Below the pieces are notes generated by a model that saw only the letters and a list, made by a program, of their open reading frames with translations, ran no database searches and had not been told where the DNA came from. Made by a program: the position numbers and the translations under genes. From an uncultured Candidatus Altimarinota bacterium (GTDB lineage: Bacteria > Patescibacteriota > Gracilibacteria > BD1-5 > UBA6164), in assembly GCA_937931775.1 (NCBI GenBank), contig CALHAQ010000051.1:1-5025 (forward strand): a stretch of DNA of 5,025 nt. Reading direction: 5' to 3'. Below are positions 1 through 5,025 of this stretch, one piece after another. The number at the start of each line of letters is the position of its first letter. Positions within the stretch are counted from its first letter, which is position 1.

Positions 1-60
1 AAGCTTGCTAATTATATAAAGTTTTAGAATTACGCAAACATTTTTTTTACTTTTTTACGT

Positions 61-88
61 TTGGATTTATAGGGCTTTATCGTACAAT
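61..88 (+). promoter_or_regulatory. candidate sigma70-type promoter for the ferredoxin-cysS operon
   Basis: A -35-like TTGGAT (61-66) is followed after 16 bp by a good -10, TACAAT (83-88). The predicted start near 95 gives a leader of about 23 nt to the GTG at 118. The -35 match is poor, so the call rests mainly on the -10 and on its spacing, which resembles that of the other units here. The rest of 1-117 is AT-rich with T-runs around 41-56 and holds no gene I can support; whatever lies upstream is outside the window. Confidence 0.35.
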
Positions 89-117
89 AAAAGCTAATTA
101 AAATATTACAAAATATT

Positions 118-348
118 GTGGAAGTAAAAATATGTACCGGCAAAGCATGCTCATCAAGATATAGTAAATATATATCTGCGAGACTCGAGAATGATAAGAA
201 ATTTCATGATATGAAAAAACTTACTATTAGCGAATGCGCGTGTATGTGACAATGTAAAAAGTGACCTAATATCAAGATTAAAAACCAAGTTCACAACTAT
301 ATGAACCCTGCAAATGCATCCGGAATTACTAAAAAAGAATATAAATAA
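118..348 (+). CDS. small thioredoxin-like [2Fe-2S] ferredoxin (recoded, UGA=Gly)
   Basis: A 76-residue protein read with UGA = Gly. It fits the thioredoxin-like (2Fe-2S) ferredoxin family: an N-terminal IC-TGKAC motif gives Cys6 and Cys11, and a second motif, ECACMGQCKKGPN, gives Cys42 and Cys46. These four are the expected cluster ligands; Cys40 is an extra cysteine. The two UGA codons (247-249 and 262-264) are Gly44 and Gly49, the conserved glycines of the CMGxCxxGP signature. The start is taken as GTG at 118. The frame is open back to a stop at 88-90 and contains no ATG before Cys6, so GTG (or a rarer ATT/ATA codon) must be used. The stop TAA (346-348) shares its last base with the cysS ATG, implying translational coupling. 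The protein is probably cytosolic and an electron carrier or Fe-S accessory protein; its partner is unknown. It is too short and too interrupted by UGA for a standard-code gene caller. Confidence 0.88.
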
Positions 349-1805
349 TGAAAATATATAATACACTCTACAGAAGAAAAGAAGAATTTAAACCTCTCAG
401 ATTTCCACAAGTAAAACTCTATCAATGCGGACCAACAGTCTATAATAACGCTCACATCTGAAACCTAAAAACATCAGTCGTGGAGGATGTTGTAGTAAGA
501 GCATTGAAATATCTTGGATATCAAGTAACTACTACTATGAATATTACGGATATAGATGATAAGACTATCAGAGATAGTGTCGCGGCTGGAGAAAAATTAA
601 AAGATTTTACGCAGAAATATACAAAAGTGTTTTTAGATGATCTTGATAAGCTATGAGTAGAACTTCCTGAAAATATTACTCCAATCTCTGAGCTGATTCC
701 AGAAATGGTGAGAATGATCCAAACGATGCTCAATAGATGATATGCGTATCTTGCTGATGATGGGAGTATATATTTTGATATTAAAAAATCAAAGAGATAT
801 GGACAACTCGCAAATCTAGATATGTCAGGAATGAAAGAATCAGTAAGAATAGATAATGATGAATATGATAAAGAAAATGCGAGTGATTTCGTACTTTGGA
901 AGGCCTGGAAAAAAGAGGATGGAGATAACTACTGGGAAGAAAGATTTGAAATAAATAGCTGATCTAAAAAAACAGAAAAAATATTAAAATGAAGGCCAGG
1001 TTGGCATATAGAATGTAGCGCTTGTGCTATGAAACATTGTGGGCCTCAAATAGATATTCATATGGGATGAGAAGATCTTATATTTCCTCATCATCAAAAT
1101 GAAATAGCACAAAGTGAAGCATGCAGCGGAAAACAGTTTTCAAAGTATTGGATGCACTCATGACATCTTATGGTAAATGGGAAAAAAATGAGTAAATCCC
1201 TATGAAATTTTTATACTCTCAGAGATATAGAAGAAAAATACCCAAACGAGCCGAGACTTCTCAGAGCAGTGAGAATGTGATTTATTAATGGACTCTATAG
1301 AGAACAAATTAACTTTAGTTTTTCAAAGCTAGAGCAAAATATAAAAACTCTTGAAAATATCGATGAAACATGTAAGAGACTTGCTCGATATATGGCAGAA
1401 TTTTCTGGTGTAAGACCTGAGTTTCGTGATTATATGCAAGAGATCATTCAGTGATATACATATGCTTTAGAAGATGATTTTGCTTTCCCAGAAGCGTTCG
1501 CTGTATTTTTTGATTTCCAGAAATATATCAGCGCTCAAATAGCAGAAGGCATCATGACTCTTGATGAACAAAACGCTGCAGTAGATATGTATATGCAATT
1601 TAATCAAGTATTTAACTTGCTTGATGTGAGTATTTTTGAATGAGGAGAAGATATTCCTGAAGAAATACTTCATAAGGCTATTGCTCGAGATGAGGCAAAG
1701 ATAGATAAAAATTATGAACTTTCAGACTCTCTCAGAGATGAAATAATTTTAGCAGGATATAAAGTTATTGATACGAAACAAGGGACGGTTGTAGAAAAAG
1801 ATTAA
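348..1805 (+). CDS. cysS: cysteinyl-tRNA synthetase (CysRS), 485 aa, recoded UGA=Gly
   Basis: This class I synthetase charges tRNA-Cys with cysteine in the cytosol. Read with UGA = Gly it is an uninterrupted 485-residue protein, close to the usual 460-500. It shows the CGPTVY motif with zinc ligand Cys27, the HIGH-type motif HIGN (36-39), the NITDIDDK block, GWHIECSAC with Cys223, GGEDLIFPHHQNE with His248 and Glu252, and KMSKS (280-284) followed by LGNF. The spacing Cys223-His248-Glu252 equals that of the E. coli zinc site (Cys209, His234, Glu238). The C-terminal tRNA-binding region ends with the typical SLRDEI stretch. Eleven glycines are UGA, at 459, 654, 738, 960, 990, 1068, 1161, 1203, 1278, 1452 and 1641, including the G of HIGN, of MGGED and of SLGNF. 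The ATG at 348 overlaps the ferredoxin stop, with no clear ribosome-binding site, so coupled translation is likely. Its stop overlaps that of the convergent nuclease gene. Confidence 0.97.
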
Positions 1806-2050
1806 TTTTTTACTATAAGTTCTAATTTCTCTTTCCTAGAGAGTTTTTTTACTTGAAGCTCTCTTTTTGTGGCCTGTGACCTATCTCATACTTCTTCACT
1901 GTATATAAGCTCAACAGGCAATCTTGCACGTGTATATTTTGCTCACCCTGGAATCTTTCACTGGTGCATTTGTAGTCTCTTTTCTATATTATTCGTAATT
2001 CCTGTATAGAGAGTATCATCTGAGCATTTGAGTATATAGAGAGAATACAT
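1802..2050 (-). CDS. small GIY-YIG nuclease-domain protein (UPF0213/YhbQ-like), recoded
   Basis: The minus strand encodes an 82-residue GIY-YIG domain protein when UGA is read as Gly. It starts MYSLYILKCSDDTLYTGIT, which carries the family's paired motif (here LYI...YTG), followed by NNIEKRLQMH with the conserved Arg25. Next comes GGAKYTRARLPVELIYSE and then ATKREL, whose Glu64 is the likely metal-binding glutamate. This matches the single-domain UPF0213 (YhbQ) type, about 80-100 residues; members are putative DNA nucleases of poorly known role. Three UGA codons give Gly31, Gly36 (in the GGAKYT block) and Gly55. An in-frame TAA lies 9 bases before the ATG, so the start is fixed. No strong ribosome-binding site is visible, only a purine stretch AAAGAAA. 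The gene converges on cysS: the stops overlap in TTAA (1802-1805). UGA codons and the short length hide it from standard-code ORF calling. Confidence 0.9.
1828..1850 (+). terminator. possible intrinsic terminator of cysS inside the convergent gene
   Basis: A short stem TCTCT (1828-1832) / AGAGA (1838-1842) with a 5-nt loop TTCCT is followed by G and seven Ts (1844-1850). It begins 23 nt after the cysS stop and lies within the 3' end of the GIY-YIG gene on the other strand. The stem is only 5 bp (6 with a wobble) and A/T-rich, so efficiency is uncertain. An alternative pairing of AGAGAG (1838-1843) with CTCTCT (1859-1864), again before Ts, is possible. It would make the cysS transcript antisense to the last part of the nuclease mRNA. 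Confidence 0.4.
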
Positions 2051-2071
2051 AATATTTCTTTAAAATTACAC

Positions 2072-2099
2072 TTTAAATTTATAGCTTTCCTCTTAGAAT
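2072..2099 (+). promoter_or_regulatory. candidate promoter of the M48 protease gene
   Basis: TTTAAA (2072-2077), 16 bp spacer, then TAGAAT (2094-2099), a 5/6 match to the -10 consensus. The predicted start near 2106 leaves a leader of about 24 nt to the ATG at 2130. No Shine-Dalgarno sequence is seen in that leader. Confidence 0.35.
2078..2083 (-). promoter_or_regulatory. candidate -10 box for the GIY-YIG gene
   Basis: On the minus strand TATAAA (2083 down to 2078) lies 27 nt before the ATG at 2050. No good -35 is visible 16-18 bp upstream. It overlaps the spacer of the candidate promoter for the protease gene on the plus strand, so the two divergent promoters would occupy the same DNA and could compete. 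Confidence 0.25.
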
Positions 2100-2129
2100 A
2101 CAAGCAGTATTTATTTTTTAGACGATTTT

Positions 2130-3362
2130 ATGGCAGTAGAAACAATTTTTTATATTATTATGGCTATATTTATCTGAGAAACTTTTCTTACGAAATTTCT
2201 CTGATATCTCAATACTACGAGGTGGAGTGAACAGCTTCCAGAAGAACTCTCAGAAATATATGACGCTGAGAAATATGCAAAATCTCAAAAATATGAAAAA
2301 GTGAAATATACATTTGGATGGATAGCATCTCTTCCTAGTCTTATTATTATGCTGTGTATACTGGTTTTTGGATGATTTGGATGGCTTGATAGTTTCTGGA
2401 GAGAATATACGCAAAATCCTATCCTCTTGGCTCTTGCATTCTTTGGAAGTATTTCTGTAGTATCTACTATTATAGGACTTCCATTTTCCTATTATGGGAC
2501 ATTTGTCATAGAGGAAAAATTTGGTTTTAATAAAATGACCAAGAAATTATTTTTTACTGATACTATAAAGTGATTAATTCTTTCGGCTATTATTGGATGA
2601 CCATTACTTGCTCTTATAGTATGGATTTATTCTGTTGTAGGAAATAATTTTTGGCTTTATGCTTGGGCTATAGCAACAGCTTTCTCTCTTTTTTTTATGA
2701 TGTTTTATTCAAGCCTCATAGTACCACTCTTTAATAAACAAACTCCACTTGAAGATGGAGAACTCAAATCAGCAATAAACGATTTTGCAAAAAAAGTATG
2801 ATTTACTCTCACTGATATCTATGTTATTGATGGATCAAAAAGAAGTAGTAAAGCAAACGCATATTTTAGTTGATTTGGACCAAAAAAGAGAATAGTGCTT
2901 TTTGATACACTTATAGATGATCTTTCAACAGAGCAACTCGTAGCTGTACTTGCCCATGAGATAGGTCATTATAAGAGAAAACATACACTCCAAATGCTTG
3001 CTATTTCTATAGCTCAGACAGGGTTTATATTCTTCATATTTTCTCTTGCTCTGAGTATACCACAAGTATCGTATGCACTTGGTTCTAGTACTCAAAGTTT
3101 TCATCTGTGAGCTGTAGCATTTGGGATACTCTTTACTCCTATTTCTATGGTTTTCGGTATGCTTACAAGTATATTCTCTCGAAAAAATGAATATGAGGCA
3201 GATGAGTATGCTCGAGTAAACTATTCTGGAAAGCATCTCAGTGATGCCCTTATTAAACTCTCTCGTAATAATCTTTCAAACCTGAGACCACATCCAGCAT
3301 ATGAATTTTTCTATTATTCACACCCAACCGTGCTTAAGAGACTAAATGCACTTAAAAAATAA
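2130..3362 (+). CDS. M48A family zinc metallopeptidase (Ste24/CAAX-protease-like), 410 aa, recoded
   Basis: A 410-residue integral-membrane metallopeptidase, the usual size for bacterial Ste24-like M48 proteins. The N-terminal M48_N part has a first membrane helix (about 5-20), then a Ste24-typical segment with LPEEL (36-40) and a Y-rich KSQKYEK stretch (51-57), then several hydrophobic helices up to about residue 205. The catalytic part holds HEIGH (276-280; His276 and His280 bind zinc, Glu277 is the catalytic base), another helix pair around 290-340, and NEYEAD with the third ligand Glu354 and Asp358. It ends with the family's SHPTVLKRL motif. Eight UGA codons are read as Gly (2175, 2202, 2373, 2571, 2598, 2799, 2871, 3108). 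Arg351 just before NEYEAD, conserved in the family, is a CGA codon. The likely role is proteolysis of membrane or misfolded proteins; a true CAAX substrate is unlikely in a bacterium. HtpX is the alternative, but the length and N-terminal domain favour Ste24-like. Confidence 0.94.
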
Positions 3363-3418
3363 GCATAATAAAAGTCTAGTTTCAAATTGAGCTATAAGTA
3401 GAAAAAAGCTAGGAAATA

Positions 3419-3427
3419 TGCTATTAT
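3419..3427 (+). promoter_or_regulatory. candidate extended -10 promoter of the K+ channel gene
   Basis: TGC followed directly by TATTAT (3422-3427) forms an extended -10 element; there is no matching -35 at normal spacing. The predicted start near 3434 gives a leader of about 26 nt before the ATG at 3460. The element overlaps the first bases of the downstream hairpin. Confidence 0.33.
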
Positions 3428-3459
3428 AAGAGAGAAATATTAACTTCTCTCTTATTTTT
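3426..3459 (+). terminator. perfect 11-bp hairpin plus T-run between protease and channel genes
   Basis: ATAAGAGAGAA (3426-3436) pairs perfectly with TTCTCTCTTAT (3445-3455) around an 8-nt loop, and the T-run 3455-3459 follows. The shape is that of an intrinsic terminator for the protease gene, though the stem is A/T-rich. The T-run touches the channel gene's ATG at 3460. A transcript starting at the candidate promoter near 3434 would lack most of the 5' arm, so only read-through RNA from upstream would fold it. Confidence 0.5.
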
Positions 3460-4380
3460 ATGTTTCGTAGACTTTATACACACAGATTTTTTAGACACCA
3501 TGGCTTCTATGATAGGGAAGTATATGAGAATATACTCCATGATCCTAAAAGTGAAATAGGAAAAAAACTTAACATGTTTATTCAGATATGCGTACTTTTT
3601 GCTGTAGGGAGTATTATTTTAGAAACAGTAAGAGATTGGTGAGAAATATATGCCCTACAGTTTTTTATTATCGATGTATTTGTTTCTTTTGTATTTGTTA
3701 CAGAATATATTTATAGATTTTTGAGAGCGAAAAGTAAAAGCTTCTTTCTCACAAAAGCTATGAATATCATCGATTTTCTTTCATTTTGACCATTTTTCTT
3801 AGGTCTCCTCTTTGCACCATTCGCAGGATTTGATATTCTTAAAATCCTAAGAATGTTTAGAACTCTCAGACTCTTTGAAGTATCATCACAATCTCCAATT
3901 GCTCTTGGTTTTATGAGAACAGTAAAGCAATATAGACAAGAATATAAATGAATCATTTGAATATTTGGAACCTTCTTAGTAATATTTTCAACTTTTGTTT
4001 ATTGATTTGAAAATGGAGTAAATCCAGCTTTTGCATCTATACCGCATGCACTTTGGTGGGGGATAGTGACTATGACAACAGTAGGATATTGAGATATGGC
4101 ACCAATAACGCTTTGAGGAAAAATTTTATGAACATTCCTTATATTTTTAGGCCCTGTATTACTTGCAGTTATATCATCTATTACCATCCTTGTGTTTATG
4201 GATGTTGCAGAATCTCAAAAACTCTCACTTTTTAAAACATGTAGTAAGTGCCGTACTCGTAATAATGATGAAGCAAATTTCTGTCTCAATTGTGGGCACG
4301 AACATTTTATATCAAATATAGTAGAGGATGCTCCGAGGAAAAAATTGGCATTTATGGAGAGACTCTTTTCAAAAAAATAA
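3460..4380 (+). CDS. voltage-gated-type K+ channel with C-terminal zinc ribbon, 306 aa, recoded
   Basis: A six-helix potassium channel subunit, 306 residues with UGA = Gly. After a basic N-terminus come S1 (about 39-57), S2 (about 66-88, with Glu82 in FVTEYIYRF), S3 (about 101-121, with NIIDFLSFGPF and Asp105) and S4 (about 125-139), which carries Lys128, Arg131, Arg134 and Arg137 at every third position. S5 follows (about 160-180), then a pore helix and the K+ selectivity filter TTVGYGD (206-212), and S6 (about 216-238). Charged S4 plus acidic S2 and S3 residues indicate a voltage sensor. The cytosolic tail has C261-x2-C264 and C275-x2-C278, a zinc ribbon, then a basic end. Eight UGA codons (3640, 3787, 3949, 3958, 4003, 4090, 4114, 4129) encode Gly; the one at 4090 is Gly211 of the filter. 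The start is fixed between a stop at 3427-3429 and the first helix. It probably acts as a tetramer in the plasma membrane. Confidence 0.93.
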
Positions 4381-4417
4381 TTTTTAGATTTCTACGGCTT
4401 ATAGACAGTATTTTTCT

Positions 4418-4445
4418 TTGATTTCGAGAGCTATTTCAGTATAAA
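4418..4445 (+). promoter_or_regulatory. candidate promoter of metG
   Basis: TTGATT (4418-4423, 4/6 to the -35 consensus), 16 bp spacer, TATAAA (4440-4445, 5/6 to the -10). The predicted start near 4452 leaves a leader of about 26 nt to the ATG at 4478. This is the best promoter match in the window. Confidence 0.42.
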
Positions 4446-4452
4446 TAGTTCT
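4427..4452. repeat. 10-bp inverted repeat over the metG promoter, possible channel-gene terminator
   Basis: AGAGCTATTT (4427-4436) pairs with AAATAGTTCT (4443-4452), one G-U wobble, around a 6-nt loop. It covers the candidate -10 and ends at the predicted metG start. Only a weak run, ATATATTT, follows, so termination would be inefficient. It may instead be an operator-like palindrome or chance in AT-rich DNA. Confidence 0.3.
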
Positions 4453-4477
4453 ATATATTTGTCTCAATTTTAGCCTG

Positions 4478-5025
4478 ATGTCAAAAAGCAAAAAATTCTA
4501 TGTTACCACTCCAATTTATTATGGAAATGGTATCCCTCATGTAGGACATTTTTATAGCAGTAGTATTGCAAATATCATCCATAACTATCATAAAATCTCA
4601 GGATATGATAGTAGATTTACAACAGGGATAGACGAAAATAGCCAAAAAGCACTTATTGAAGCAGAAAAAGAAGGTCTTGATATTATGGATTATCTCGACG
4701 AGATGGCCTATAAGCACAGGGAAGTCTGGGATTATTTTAATATGGATTACACAGATTTTATTCGTACCACTGAAGAGAGACATCATAGTACTGTGAAACA
4801 AGTACTACAACACTGTTTTGACAGAGGGGATATATATCAATGAGAGTATGAAGGAAAATACTGTATCTGATGTGAAGCTTTTAAGAAGGATGATGACCTT
4901 GTATTTATGAATAAAACTTCAGGTGAAACATTTCCTATTTCTCCAAAAGTAGTAGAAAGTGATAATATTATTAAAGTATGTCCAGATCATCTTAAAGCAC
5001 CAGATAGTATCAAAGAAAAAAATTA
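4478..5025 (+). CDS. metG: methionyl-tRNA synthetase (MetRS), N-terminal part, runs off the window
   Basis: This class I synthetase charges tRNA-Met. The first 182 complete codons are present and the gene continues beyond the window. Near the start YVTTPIYY leads to the HIGH-type motif HVGH (21-24). The adenylate-site block is TTGIDENSQK, where most characterised MetRS have TGxDEHGxK. The connective region has YQGEYEGKYC-x2-CE (Cys129, Cys132) and later CPDH, the zinc-knuckle layout of bacterial MetRS; the window ends just where the family's NYFF motif should begin. Two UGA codons, at 4841 and 4868, encode Gly122 (in YxGEYEG) and Gly131 (between the two knuckle cysteines). The ATG at 4478 suits the family's very short N-terminus, and no Shine-Dalgarno sequence precedes it. 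The KMSKS motif and anticodon-binding domain lie outside the window. Confidence 0.95.

Noticed and set aside
1..27. Possible C-terminal tail of an upstream gene (open to TAG at 25-27)
   Set aside because: Eight codons are too few to support a coding call.
35..63. CAAAC/GTTTG inverted repeat around T-runs upstream of the ferredoxin gene
   Set aside because: Only a 5-bp stem with a 19-nt loop; too weak to call a terminator, and the upstream gene is not visible.
154..366. Minus-strand open frame of 70 codons opposite the ferredoxin and cysS start
   Set aside because: It is a shadow: the plus strand encodes a recognisable ferredoxin and the CysRS N-terminus, while the minus-strand product is low-complexity and matches no family I know.
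1806..2050. Region after cysS as plain intergenic DNA
   Set aside because: Reading the minus strand with UGA = Gly gives a complete GIY-YIG domain, so the region is coding.
2895..3110. Separate short protease fragments with HEIGH and NEYEAD in separate frames-to-stop
   Set aside because: They are in-frame parts of one M48 gene split only by UGA codons; with UGA = Gly the gene is continuous from 2130 to 3362. It is not a pseudogene.
395..3870. Heptamer TCTCAGA repeated six times on the plus strand (395, 1217, 1259, 1730, 2248, 3864) and once found on the minus strand
   Set aside because: Five of the six are the Leu-Arg codon pair CTC-AGA after a T-ending codon, so codon-pair preference explains them better than a DNA-binding or Chi-like motif. 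A genome-wide count by frame would settle it.
3460..4380. Channel gene as a decayed pseudogene with several stops
   Set aside because: All eight interruptions are UGA, none is TAA or TAG, there is no frameshift, and the S4 and filter motifs are intact.

Overview
The window comes from an AT-rich bacterium that reads UGA as glycine (NCBI translation table 25), as in the candidate phyla Gracilibacteria (BD1-5/GN02) and Absconditabacteria (SR1). Under the standard bacterial code every gene here looks fragmented. With UGA = Gly, five intact genes and the start of a sixth appear with no frameshifts. I count 34 in-frame UGA codons, many of them at glycines that are near-invariant in their families. 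All five complete genes end in TAA. CGA is used at family-conserved arginine positions, and I saw no CGG codon in any gene. This argues against table 37 (Absconditabacterales, CGA/CGG = Trp) and favours Gracilibacteria or another table-25 lineage.

Layout. Positions 1-117 are AT-rich, without a supported gene, and hold a candidate promoter. A small thioredoxin-like [2Fe-2S] ferredoxin (118-348, +) overlaps cysS, cysteinyl-tRNA synthetase (348-1805, +), by one base in a TAATG junction. A small GIY-YIG nuclease-domain gene (1802-2050, -) converges on cysS, and the two stop codons share the palindrome TTAA. A short divergent intergenic region leads to an M48A (Ste24/CAAX-protease-like) membrane metallopeptidase (2130-3362, +). 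Next come a voltage-gated-type K+ channel with a C-terminal zinc ribbon (3460-4380, +) and the first 182 complete codons of metG, methionyl-tRNA synthetase (4478 to the window end, +).

How it fits together. Ferredoxin and cysS form a clear two-gene operon. The other genes look like separate transcription units of general cell function: two class I aminoacyl-tRNA synthetases, a membrane protease, a K+ channel and a small nuclease. No Shine-Dalgarno sequence is convincing upstream of any start. Candidate -10 boxes sit 27-32 nt before the start codon in all five inferred units, implying short leaders of about 20-26 nt. Hairpins that may terminate the upstream gene overlap the candidate promoters of the K+ channel gene and metG. 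I see no CRISPR array, mobile element, tRNA or rRNA. The most notable features are the recoded glycines inside catalytic and selectivity motifs and the zinc-ribbon K+ channel.
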